64,000 nt of DNA from Bog-473 sp963850095 (lineage in GTDB: Bacteria > Actinomycetota > Acidimicrobiia > Acidimicrobiales > RAAP-2): assembly GCA_963850095.1 (NCBI GenBank), contig CAWKJX010000014.1:310001-374000 (forward strand). The letters run 5' to 3'. The stretch's first letter is position 1, and each line of letters begins with the position of its first letter. The notes under the pieces are model-generated. The model ran no database searches, had not been told where the DNA came from, and saw only the letters and a list, made by a program, of their open reading frames with translations. Positions 25,499 to 33,211 of the stretch are shown one piece after another. Made by a program: the position numbers and the translations under genes.

Positions 25499-25532
25499 AG
25501 CGGTGCCGGCCCCGGAGGGGGTCGGCACCGCT
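25499..25532 (+). terminator. Strong hairpin after yceI
   Basis: Perfect 10-bp inverted repeat AGCGGTGCCG / CGGCACCGCT (25499-25508 and 25523-25532); inside it pairing continues with one G-T pair to a GGAG loop, giving about 15 bp. No T run follows, as is common for terminators in GC-rich actinobacteria. It separates yceI from the kinase gene. Confidence 0.7.
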
Positions 25533-25634
25533 GGGTACGCTGACCGGCCATGCCGACACCACCAGGGCCAGGACCGGGGCCAGGGCCGAGGACCGGAGGG
25601 CTGCGGGCCGGCCAGACCGGTCGAGGTCCGCGCC

Positions 25635-27263
25635 GTGGAGACGAACGGGCCCGACGAGACCTACGTCCTGGCGGTCGACCTGGGCACGGGCGGTCCCAAG
25701 GTGGCGGTCCTGTCGGGCCACGGGCGCATCGTGGCCCACACGTTCGAGCCGGTCGGTCTGCACCTGACCGAGGACGGCGGCGCCGAGCAGTCCCCGGACG
25801 CCTGGTGGGCGGCCATCGTCACCTCGGCTCGCACCGCGCTGGCGGAGAGTGGCGTGGCCCCGGAGCGGGTCGTCGGCGTGGGGTGCACCTCGCAGTGGTC
25901 GGGCACCGTGCCCGTCGACGGCGAGGGGGCGGCCATCGGGCCCGCCATCATCTGGCTGGACTCCCGGGGCGCCCATGCCGTGCGCGAGACGGTGCGCGGT
26001 GCGCTCACGGTCCAGGGCTACGCACCCTCCAAGGCGGTGCGCTGGGTGCGGCGCAGCGGCGGCATCCCGAGCCTGTCGGGCAAGGACCCCGTCGGTCACA
26101 TTCAGTTCCTGCGCGAGCAGCGTCCCGAGGTCTACCGGGCGGCCACCCTCTTCCTGGAGCCGGTCGACTACCTCAACCTTCGCCTGACGGGACTGGGCCG
26201 GGCGTCGCACGACTCCATAACGCTGCACTGGGTCACCGACAACCGTGACATCGATGCCATCGCCTACGACGACACGCTGATGGAGCTGGCCGGCCTCGAT
26301 CGCGCCACACTGCCCGAGCTGGTGCCGACGGGCAGCGTGCTCGGCGGGCTGGCCCCCGCTCCCGCCGGCGAGCTCGGTCTTCTACCGGGGACGCCCGTCG
26401 TCGCCGGCACCGGCGACCTGCACTCGGCGGCGGTCGGCTCGGGTGCCGTGGCCAACTACGACGCGCACCTCTACATCGGCACATCGAGCTGGATCAGCTG
26501 CCATGTCCCGTTCAAGAAGACCGACCCCTTGACCAACATCGCCTCCATCCCTTCGGGGCTGCGCGGCCGCTACCTCATTGCCGACGAGCACGAGACCGGT
26601 GGGGCGTGCCTCACCTGGTTGCGCGACCGGGTGCTGTTTCCGGGCGACGCTCTGGCGGGCGACGCCGGTGCAGGCGGTGGCGGCGGCGTGCCCGCCGACA
26701 TCTTCGGCACCCTCAACGACGTCGCGGCCTCCGTGCCACCCGGGGCGCACGGCGTCCTGTTCACTCCGTGGCTCAACGGTGAGCGCTCACCGGTCGACGA
26801 CCACACCATCCGGGGGGGCTTCCACAACCTGTCGCTGTCGTCGACCCGCTCGGACATGGTGCGGGCGGTGTTCGAGGGCGTGGCGTTGAACTCGGCCTGG
26901 CTGCTCGGGGCGGTCGAGAAGTTCTGCAAGAGGGAATTCCCCTCGCTCGCCTTCGTGGGAGGCGGCGCCAACTCCGATCTGTGGTCCCAAATTCACGCCG
27001 ACGCCACGGGGCGCACCATCCGCCAGGTGGCCGACCCGGTGCTGGCCAACGTGCGGGGTGCCGGACTGCTCACGCTGCTCGCCCTCGGCCATATGCGGGA
27101 GTCCGACATCCCGGGCACCGTCGAGGTGAAGGCCACCTACGAGCCGGACCCGGCGTCGGCCGCCCTCTACGCCGACGTCCTCAAGGAGTTCGTCAACCTG
27201 TACAAGGAGACCAAGGGGATCCACAAGCGGCTGAACGGGCGCCGCCTGCACGCCTCGCCCTAG
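25635..27263 (+). CDS. FGGY-family carbohydrate kinase (xylulokinase-like)
   Basis: 542 residues. N-terminal phosphate loop LAVDLGTGGPKVAVL, then GVGCTSQWSGTVPVD, IIWLDSRG, the hinge VVAGTGDLHSAAVGSGA and the C-terminal FVGGGANSDLWSQIHADATGR. It phosphorylates a sugar or polyol using ATP; xylulokinase-like enzymes are nearest in pattern, exact sugar unknown. GTG 25635 was chosen because similarity begins just after it. A TACGCT box lies 8 nt before ATG 25550, which is in another frame, so a slip in the GGGCCA-rich stretch 25555-25605 may hide a longer N-terminus. Converges with, and overlaps, the next gene. Confidence 0.87.
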   Translation: METNGPDETYVLAVDLGTGGPKVAVLSGHGRIVAHTFEPVGLHLTEDGGAEQSPDAWWAAIVTSARTALAESGVAPERVVGVGCTSQWSGTVPVDGEGAAIGPAIIWLDSRGAHAVRETVRGALTVQGYAPSKAVRWVRRSGGIPSLSGKDPVGHIQFLREQRPEVYRAATLFLEPVDYLNLRLTGLGRASHDSITLHWVTDNRDIDAIAYDDTLMELAGLDRATLPELVPTGSVLGGLAPAPAGELGLLPGTPVVAGTGDLHSAAVGSGAVANYDAHLYIGTSSWISCHVPFKKTDPLTNIASIPSGLRGRYLIADEHETGGACLTWLRDRVLFPGDALAGDAGAGGGGGVPADIFGTLNDVAASVPPGAHGVLFTPWLNGERSPVDDHTIRGGFHNLSLSSTRSDMVRAVFEGVALNSAWLLGAVEKFCKREFPSLAFVGGGANSDLWSQIHADATGRTIRQVADPVLANVRGAGLLTLLALGHMRESDIPGTVEVKATYEPDPASAALYADVLKEFVNLYKETKGIHKRLNGRRLHASP

Positions 27264-28341
27264 CCCGTCCGAGGCGCAGCCGTGCGGGCGGGGCGGGATG
27301 ACGATCCAATCCACGCCGGCGATCGGTCCCTACGCCCGATGGGCGGCGAGGAGACGGACAGGGTCTCACCCGCCGTCCTCGCCGTCCCATCAGGGCGCGC
27401 AGCCGGCCGCCGGCTCGTCGTCCGGCACCCTTCGTCACGACCAGGGCCAGTGACGTGGTCACGTATCCGGCCAGCTCGGTGCGCAGGTGGACGTCGGAGT
27501 AGGGCGGCACGTCGACGTGGAGGTCTTCTGGCGTGGTGCCTTCGGTGTAGTCGACGTCGATGTCGTGGCCCAGCTTGCGCAGGCGGGCGACCAGCGCCTC
27601 GATGTCACGACGCCGATAGAACACCGTCCCTCCCGCCTCCACCGTCACGTCGTTGGAGGACACCAGGTACTCCGTCGTGTGGACGGCGACGCCGCCCGGC
27701 TTCAGGCAGTCCATCTGCTCCACCACGAAGTCGGCCCCCGCCGCCAGGGTGCCCAGGTGCTCGAGGGCACACGACGACCAGGTGAAGTCGAAGCCGCCCC
27801 CGGTGCGGAGGTCGCCGGGAAGGGCGTTCATGTCCACCGCCTGGAAGCGCACACGGCGGGCGAACTCGTCCGGGTCGCACAGCCCCCATTGGTTGAGGTT
27901 CTCCAACCCGCCCGCCCACTCGGACGACGAATCCGTCCACCCGCTCGCCACCGCCGCCTGGCGCGGCTGGTCCGTGGCCACCACGTCGCAGCCCTCGGCG
28001 GCGAACAGAGCCGTCAGCGGCTCCTGGCCCACCCCGAAGCCGAGGCCACTCCGCCCCGGCGCCAACATCCCCCGTTCGTGCAGCGCCTCGGCCACGAAGA
28101 GCCACTCCCACATTTTGCGGTGGAGCATGACGTCCCGCCGACCTTCGCCACCGCCAGCGCCACCGCCACCGCCACCGCCACCGCCACCGCCACCGCCACC
28201 ACCACCACCACCACCGACCGCCGGCGCCCCGCCATCGCCGTCGTCGCTGCCGGCCCACATGGGCCGCAGACGGTCCGCCCAGGTCCGCAAGGCCGGCGAA
28301 CGCAGCGACTCGGCCGAGCACAGTTGCGAGCGCAGCACCAT
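27193..28341 (-). CDS. SAM-dependent methyltransferase with poly-glycine linker
   Basis: Methyltransferase-like core: LGFGVGQEPLTALFAAEGCDVVATD (motif I region, split by family norms), ALPGDLRTGGGFDFTWSSCALEHLG and CLKPGGVAVHTTEYLV. An N-terminal part of about 40 residues is joined to it by a run of about 20 Gly coded by a CCACCG/CCACCA repeat. ATG 28341 has TAAGGT 9 nt upstream. Similarity ends near VVTKG (about 27430); the remaining tail to 27193 is Arg-rich and overlaps the convergent kinase by 71 bp, so the true stop may be earlier with another frame slip. Substrate unknown; sugar or nucleotide-linked methylases of this type exist. Confidence 0.7.
   Translation of the reverse strand: MVLRSQLCSAESLRSPALRTWADRLRPMWAGSDDGDGGAPAVGGGGGGGGGGGGGGGGGGGAGGGEGRRDVMLHRKMWEWLFVAEALHERGMLAPGRSGLGFGVGQEPLTALFAAEGCDVVATDQPRQAAVASGWTDSSSEWAGGLENLNQWGLCDPDEFARRVRFQAVDMNALPGDLRTGGGFDFTWSSCALEHLGTLAAGADFVVEQMDCLKPGGVAVHTTEYLVSSNDVTVEAGGTVFYRRRDIEALVARLRKLGHDIDVDYTEGTTPEDLHVDVPPYSDVHLRTELAGYVTTSLALVVTKGAGRRAGGRLRALMGRRGRRVRPCPSPRRPSGVGTDRRRGLDRHPAPPARLRLGRARARRAGGARSAACGSPWSPCTG
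28147..28216. repeat. CCACCG/CCACCA microsatellite coding poly-Gly
   Basis: About 70 bp of nearly pure GCCACC hexamers, ending in CCA triplets, lie inside the methyltransferase gene (minus strand GGT/GGC codons). Changes in copy number by units of three would lengthen or shorten the Gly linker without breaking the frame. Confidence 0.92.
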
Positions 28342-28420
28342 GACCGGGCGACCTTATCCGGGGCACCGGCCCGCCCGACTCGACCCGACCCGACCCGTCC
28401 CCGGTCGAGTCCGTAGCCCC

Positions 28421-29791
28421 CTAAATCCGCTCGAAGTTCCGGGCCAGCTCCCAGTCCGTGACGTGGCGGTTCGACGCCAACCACTCCTGCTCGGCCGTGT
28501 TCAACAGGTGGTGGTGCACGTCCGGCCCGAACGCCTCGAGCGCAACCGCCGAGGAGCGCAGCGCCTCAATGGCCTCCACCAGCGTCGTCGGGACACGGGG
28601 CACGTCGGTCGCCTCGTACGCGTTCACCGGGTAGGGGTCGCCGGGATCGAGATCATGGTCGATCCCGTACAGCCCGGCCGCGATGGACGCCGCCAGCACT
28701 ATGTACGGATTCACGTCCGCCCCGGGAATCCGCGACTCCACCCGCCGGCCGGCCCCGTGCCCGACCACCCGGAAGCCGCACGTCCGGTTGTCCTCGCCCC
28801 ACACCGCCGCCGTGGGTGCCCAGCTCCCGGGCACGTAGCGCCGGTAGGAGTTCACCGTGGGCGCCGAGCACCAGGCCAGTTCGCGGGCGGCGTGGATCTG
28901 GCCGGCCAGGAAACGCCGTCCCAACGTCGACAGCGCGGCCGGGTCCGACGGGTCCGCCATGAGCGGCTCGCCACTCTCGAGGTCCCACAGGCTCGTGTGC
29001 ACGTGGCACGACGACCCGACGTCGTCCATCGTCCACTTGGCCATGAAGGTGGCCGCCCGCCCCTCCTGGGCCGCGATCTCCTTGATCCCGTTCTTGAACA
29101 CCAGGTGGCGGTCCGCCATCGACAGCGCCTCGTCGTAGGTGACGTTGACCTCGTGCTGGCCCCGGCCGGCCTCGCCCTTCGAGAACTCCACCGGGATGTT
29201 CGCGCCCCGCATTTCGTTACGGATGCGGCGCAGGACGTACTCCTCGCGCGCCGTCTGCAGCAACTGGTAGTCCTCGATGGTCGACGTGTGCGGCGTCAGT
29301 CCCCGCCACCCGGCCTCGGCCGCCGACGCGTAGGAATCCTCGAACAGGAAGAACTCGAGCTCGGTGGCCGAGCACACACGCAGCCCCCGCTCGGCCGCCC
29401 GCTCGAGCTGGCGCCGCAGCATCTGGCGCGGCGAGACCTCCACCGGCACCCCGGCCTGGTCCTGCAGGTCGCAGATGACCATGGCCGTCCCGGGCAGCCA
29501 CGGGATGTTCCTCGCCGTGGCGTAGTCCGGCAGGCAGACCACGTCGCCATAGCCGGTGTCCCAGTTGGTGAAGCGGTACCCGGGCAGGGGGTTCATGTCG
29601 ACGTCGACCGCCAGCAGGTAGTCGCACGCCTCAATCCCGTGTTCGGCCACGTGGGCGGTGAAGAAGTCGCTGGTCACCCGCTTGCCCACCGGGCGCCCGT
29701 GCATGTCGGGGAAGGCCACGACGACAGTGTCGACGGAGCCCTCCGCAATTCCCCGGTCGATCAGCGCTCGGCTCGTCATATGTGCCGCCAT
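28421..29791 (-). CDS. Glutamine synthetase family protein (gamma-glutamylpolyamine synthetase-like)
   Basis: 456 residues. GS beta-grasp then catalytic barrel: PGTAMVICDLQDQAGVPVEVSPRQ region, ATELEFFLFED (metal ligands), GEAGRGQHEVNV, GSSCHVHTSLWD and NSYRRYVPGSWAP, VESRIPGADVNPY. Residue pattern is closer to PuuA/GlnA-paralogues that join glutamate to putrescine or another amine than to the housekeeping enzyme, and the divergent neighbour is a gamma-glutamyl-GABA-hydrolase-like amidotransferase. Start may be Met1 or Met5. Together these suggest polyamine or amine catabolism; ordinary glutamine synthesis is less likely. Confidence 0.85.
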   Translation of the reverse strand: MAAHMTSRALIDRGIAEGSVDTVVVAFPDMHGRPVGKRVTSDFFTAHVAEHGIEACDYLLAVDVDMNPLPGYRFTNWDTGYGDVVCLPDYATARNIPWLPGTAMVICDLQDQAGVPVEVSPRQMLRRQLERAAERGLRVCSATELEFFLFEDSYASAAEAGWRGLTPHTSTIEDYQLLQTAREEYVLRRIRNEMRGANIPVEFSKGEAGRGQHEVNVTYDEALSMADRHLVFKNGIKEIAAQEGRAATFMAKWTMDDVGSSCHVHTSLWDLESGEPLMADPSDPAALSTLGRRFLAGQIHAARELAWCSAPTVNSYRRYVPGSWAPTAAVWGEDNRTCGFRVVGHGAGRRVESRIPGADVNPYIVLAASIAAGLYGIDHDLDPGDPYPVNAYEATDVPRVPTTLVEAIEALRSSAVALEAFGPDVHHHLLNTAEQEWLASNRHVTDWELARNFERI

Positions 29792-29863
29792 GTTGGTCGC
29801 ACCCGGCGCCAGCGTCCAGCCCCGTTGCAGCTGTGCCCACTCTGTGTTTGTACGCTGCAGGGC

Positions 29864-30619
29864 ATGATCCCGCTCATCGGCGTCTCCACCTACGTGGCCG
29901 AGGCCAGCTGGGGCCGCTGGCAGCGCCGGGCGGCCGTTCTGCCCGACAACTACTTCGAACTGGTGGCCACCGCGGGCGGCCGGCCCCTCCTGCTGCCCCC
30001 GCCGAGCACCGCCCCCGAGGGCCCCGGCGCCGCGGCCGACGAGGTGATCGCCATCCTCGACGGACTCGTTCTCACCGGGGGCGGGGACGTCGACCCCCGG
30101 GCCTACGGCGAGGAGCCCGAGCCCGAGGTCAACGGCGTGGACGAGAACCGCGACGCCAGCGAACGGGCGCTGCTGGCGGCGGCTCTACGCGCCGACCTGC
30201 CCGTGCTGGCCATCTGCCGCGGCTGCCAGGTCCTCAACGTCGAGCTGGGCGGCACCCTGCACCAGCACCTGCCCCATGTGGTCGGCCACACCGAACACCG
30301 CAACGCGCCCTACGTGTTCGGCGACGTCGAGATCGGCACCGTGCCGGGCACGCTGGCCGCCGGCGTCTTCGGCGCCACGCCCACGGTGCGCTGTTCGCAC
30401 CATCAGTCCATCGCCGCCCTCGGCCGCGGCCTGGTCACCACCGCGGCCACCACCGACGGGGTGATCGAGGCGGTGGAGCTTCCCGAGGCCCGCTTCGTCC
30501 TCGGCGTGCAGTGGCACCCCGAGGAGGGGATGGACCGCCGTCCCTTCGATGCACTCATCGAGGCGGCCCGGACCTATGCCCGGGAGCGGGACCACACGCC
30601 GTCGCGCCGCAGCGCCTGA
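29864..30619 (+). CDS. Class I glutamine amidotransferase-like (peptidase C26; PuuD-like gamma-glutamyl hydrolase)
   Basis: 251 residues. Nucleophile Cys in LAICRGCQVLNVELGG, catalytic His-Glu in LGVQWHPEEG, oxyanion block LVLTGGGDVDPRAYGEEP. Peptidase C26 members such as PuuD hydrolyse gamma-glutamyl-GABA. Being divergent from a PuuA-like synthetase (72 bp gap), with a succinate-semialdehyde-type dehydrogenase 2.6 kb downstream, supports a gamma-glutamylated polyamine route. ATG 29864 follows TACGCT by 7 nt (leaderless). The pairing of both genes is strong; the exact substrate is inference. Confidence 0.86.
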   Translation: MIPLIGVSTYVAEASWGRWQRRAAVLPDNYFELVATAGGRPLLLPPPSTAPEGPGAAADEVIAILDGLVLTGGGDVDPRAYGEEPEPEVNGVDENRDASERALLAAALRADLPVLAICRGCQVLNVELGGTLHQHLPHVVGHTEHRNAPYVFGDVEIGTVPGTLAAGVFGATPTVRCSHHQSIAALGRGLVTTAATTDGVIEAVELPEARFVLGVQWHPEEGMDRRPFDALIEAARTYARERDHTPSRRSA

Positions 30620-30729
30620 CCATATGACCACCTGATCCCCCAGGCCAGCGGCAGCGTGGCCGTCGTCCGGGGGCCGTTCGCGCCCACCCGGTGCGTCCCG
30701 GACCGACCGGTGCCGGGTAGTCTGCCGCC

Positions 30730-30876
30730 ATGCCCAAGAGCGGTGGTCGCAGTGTCGTCAAGCCCGTCGCCGCCGCCGCGGTGACGCTGGGGACCATCGC
30801 CAGCATCTGGTGGTTCGCGCTCAAGCCCCGCCGCCGGGCCAAGGCCGAGCAGGGGATCACCTCCGAGAAGCTCTGA
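30730..30876 (+). CDS. Small single-pass membrane protein (48 aa)
   Basis: A 48-residue frame: basic N-terminus (MPKSGGRSVVKP), one hydrophobic helix (about residues 13-31, ending in IWWFAL) and a basic C-terminal tail KPRRRAKAEQ. ATG 30730 is preceded at 6 nt by TAGTCT, the same leaderless layout as neighbours, which supports it being real. The 110-bp gap before it holds nothing else. No family recognised. Confidence 0.55.
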   Translation: MPKSGGRSVVKPVAAAAVTLGTIASIWWFALKPRRRAKAEQGITSEKL

Positions 30877-30915
30877 GTCCGGGGGGCCTGGCGGCCCCGC
30901 CGCCCGCTCCTGCCC

Positions 30916-31740
30916 TCATCCCACCGGCGGCAACCCTTCGACCAGCGCCGGCAGGCAGTCGCTGAGGGAACCGAACACCACGACGTCGGCCAGGCGGTCC
31001 ATGTCGGTCGGCCCGCCGTTCACTATGACCACCACGGCACCGTGCCGCACGGCTGTCGGTACCAGCCCGGCCGCGGGGAAGACCCCCAACGTGGTCCCGA
31101 CCGCCAGCAGCAGGTCGCACTCCGCCGCCGCCGCCTCGGCCCGCACCAGGTCCTCGGGCACCAGGCTCTGGCCGAAGCTGATGGTGGCCGACTTCAAGAT
31201 GCCCCCGCACACTTCACCGTCCCACGCCTTCAGGCAGGACGGGTCCTCCTCGCCGGACCGCACACGCTCGTGCACGACCTCGGCCGGTTGGCGGTCGCCG
31301 CAGCGCATGCAGGCCACCTGGCGCGTCGTGCCGTGGATCTCGACGATCAGCGTCGGATCGGACCCGGCCGCCTGGTGCAACCCGTCGATGTTCTGGGTGA
31401 CCAGCGTGTGCAGACGCCCGCTGCGCTCCAGGGCGACCAGCGCCACGTGGCCGGCGTTGGGTGACGACTCCCATATGGGCGAGGTCAGACGGCTCTGCCA
31501 CGAGTGCTTCCGCAGGTCGGCGTCGGACAGGTAGGCCTGCAGGGTGGCCCGCTTCTCTGCGGCCGGGTTCTTGGTCCACACGCCCTGCGGCCCGCGGAAG
31601 TCGGGGATGCCCGAGTCGGTCGAGATCCCCGCGCCCGAGAGCACCACGACACGGCGCGCCCGGCTCAGCAGCGCCCGGGCCTGCTCCAGCGCCTGCGCCA
31701 GCGCCAGCGCCAGCGCCTGCCCGTCGACCTCGTCGTCCAT
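30916..31740 (-). CDS. Sir2-family NAD-dependent protein deacylase (sirtuin)
   Basis: 274 residues. NAD-binding VVVLSGAGISTDSGIPDFRG, TQNIDGLHQAAGS, the catalytic His in EIHGT, zinc Cys pairs CMRC and a later C-x-n-VCGG, and the C-terminal LLLAVGTTLGVFPAA. It removes acyl groups from lysines using NAD. The neighbour on the other side is an acyl-CoA synthetase with a divergent start; in several bacteria sirtuins reactivate acetylated acyl-CoA synthetases, which fits. An N-terminal ALALALAQALEQA stretch comes from a GCGCCA repeat. Confidence 0.93.
   Translation of the reverse strand: MDDEVDGQALALALAQALEQARALLSRARRVVVLSGAGISTDSGIPDFRGPQGVWTKNPAAEKRATLQAYLSDADLRKHSWQSRLTSPIWESSPNAGHVALVALERSGRLHTLVTQNIDGLHQAAGSDPTLIVEIHGTTRQVACMRCGDRQPAEVVHERVRSGEEDPSCLKAWDGEVCGGILKSATISFGQSLVPEDLVRAEAAAAECDLLLAVGTTLGVFPAAGLVPTAVRHGAVVVIVNGGPTDMDRLADVVVFGSLSDCLPALVEGLPPVG
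31695..31718. repeat. GCGCCA hexamer repeat in sir2 5' end
   Basis: Three perfect GCGCCA copies and a fourth with one change code the ALALALAQ stretch at the N-terminus of the sirtuin. In-frame hexamer, so copy change alters two residues per unit. Confidence 0.85.
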
Positions 31741-31780
31741 GCCCGGCCATGGTGCCACGATGCGGGCCTACGCTGCCCCG

Positions 31781-33202
31781 GTGCCCCGGGCCGACGAGGC
31801 TCCCACCGTCACCATCCTCCGTCCCGCCGACGCCGCGGACCGCCAGCGCCGCGCCGCCGGCGCCCTGCTCGCCCGCGGCTGCCGAGCCGGTGACCGCGTC
31901 GTCTTCGCGCTGGGCTCGTCGCCCGACCTGATCTGCGCCGTGCTCGGCGCCGCCCGGGTGGGACTGGTGCCGGTCCTGCTCAACGCCACCCTCACCGAGG
32001 CCGAGCGCGACGGGCTGGCCGACGACGCCGAACCCGTCGTCCGTGTCCTCGACGGCGGGGCCCTGGCCGCCCTCATGGAGGGCGCCCCGGCCGACCTGGC
32101 TCCGTACCCGCTCACCCGCCCCATGCACTACACGTCGGGCACCACGGGCCGGCCCAAGGGGGTGACCACCGGCCTGTGGGACGAGGCCACGGCGCGGGCC
32201 GTGGTCGAGGACGAGATGTCGGTCTGGCACTTCGATCCGGCCGACCTGCACCTGGTCTGCTCGCCCATGTACCACACGGTCTGCGTCCGCTTCTGCACGA
32301 ACACGCTGCTCGCCGGCGGCTCGCTGGCCGTGCTCAGCCGCTTCGACGCCGCCCTCGCGCTGCGGACGCTGCGGCGCCACCGGCCCACCACCACCTTCCT
32401 GGTGCCGACGCATCTGCAGCGGATTCTGCAGCGTCCCGAGCTCGGCCCCGACGAGGTGTTCGACTCGCTGCGCCTCCTGGCCCACGCCGGCGCGCCCTGT
32501 CCCGAGCCGCTCAAGCGGGCCACCATGGCCCGCGTGCTGCCGGGCCGCGTGTGGGAGTTCTACGGCTCCACCGAGGCGCAATTCACCGTGTGCTCGCCCG
32601 AGGAGTGGCTCGAGCACCCCGGCACCGTCGGCCGTGCTCGCGCCGGTCGCTCGCTCTCGGTCGTCCCCGTCGACGACGAGGACGACCCGGCCGTCGACCG
32701 CGTCGAGCCGGTCGAGCCCGGCACCATCTGGGCCACCATGCCCGCCTTCGCCCGCTTCGGCTACTGGCGTGACGAGGAGGCCACGCGCCGGGCCTGGCGG
32801 GGCGACGCCTGCACCGTCGGCGACCTCGGCACGCTCAGCCCCGACGGCTACCTGTACCTGAGCGGCCGGCGCCACGACCTCATCATCAGCGGCGGCGTGA
32901 ACGTCTATCCGGCCGAGGTGGAGAACGTGCTGGCCGCCGCGGCCGGAGCGGCCGGCATCGCCGAGGTGGCCGTGTTCGGCCTGCCCGACGAGCAGTGGGG
33001 CCAACGGGTGTGCGTCGCCTTCGTCGCCGACGACGCCGGGGCCGAGGATGCCCTGCGGGCCGCCGCCTCGGCTCACCTCGCCCCCTACAAGCGGCCCAAG
33101 TCGTATTTCCGGGCCGAGGACCTCCCGCACACCGCCACCGGCAAGCTCGTCCACCGGGCCGTGGCCGAGCATCTGGGGCTCGATACCGGCGCCGGGCGGT
33201 AG
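31781..33202 (+). CDS. AMP-dependent acyl-CoA synthetase
   Basis: About 473 residues, somewhat short for the family. Core motifs: MHYTSGTTGRPKGVT (P-loop), WEFYGSTEAQFTV (A5), DLGTLSPDGYLYLSGR (A7), and PHTATGKLVHRA with the C-terminal Lys. It activates a carboxylic acid with ATP and CoA. GTG 31781 is preferred because TACGCT ends 6 nt upstream (leaderless); ATG 31760, seven codons earlier in frame, is possible. The divergent sirtuin suggests control by lysine deacylation. An aldehyde dehydrogenase follows 9 bp after the stop. Confidence 0.87.
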   Translation: MPRADEAPTVTILRPADAADRQRRAAGALLARGCRAGDRVVFALGSSPDLICAVLGAARVGLVPVLLNATLTEAERDGLADDAEPVVRVLDGGALAALMEGAPADLAPYPLTRPMHYTSGTTGRPKGVTTGLWDEATARAVVEDEMSVWHFDPADLHLVCSPMYHTVCVRFCTNTLLAGGSLAVLSRFDAALALRTLRRHRPTTTFLVPTHLQRILQRPELGPDEVFDSLRLLAHAGAPCPEPLKRATMARVLPGRVWEFYGSTEAQFTVCSPEEWLEHPGTVGRARAGRSLSVVPVDDEDDPAVDRVEPVEPGTIWATMPAFARFGYWRDEEATRRAWRGDACTVGDLGTLSPDGYLYLSGRRHDLIISGGVNVYPAEVENVLAAAAGAAGIAEVAVFGLPDEQWGQRVCVAFVADDAGAEDALRAAASAHLAPYKRPKSYFRAEDLPHTATGKLVHRAVAEHLGLDTGAGR

Positions 33203-33211
33203 GTTCGGCCC

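Noticed and set aside
4281..31718. Short tandem repeats considered as CRISPR arrays
   Set aside because: Units are 6-9 bp without unique spacers of 30-40 bp, and no cas gene is present.
18340..33196. Identical 16-bp sequence at 18340-18355 and 33181-33196
   Set aside because: In 64 kb of strongly GC-biased sequence a repeat of this length is expected by chance, and both code similar low-complexity Asp-Thr-Gly-Ala-Gly tails.
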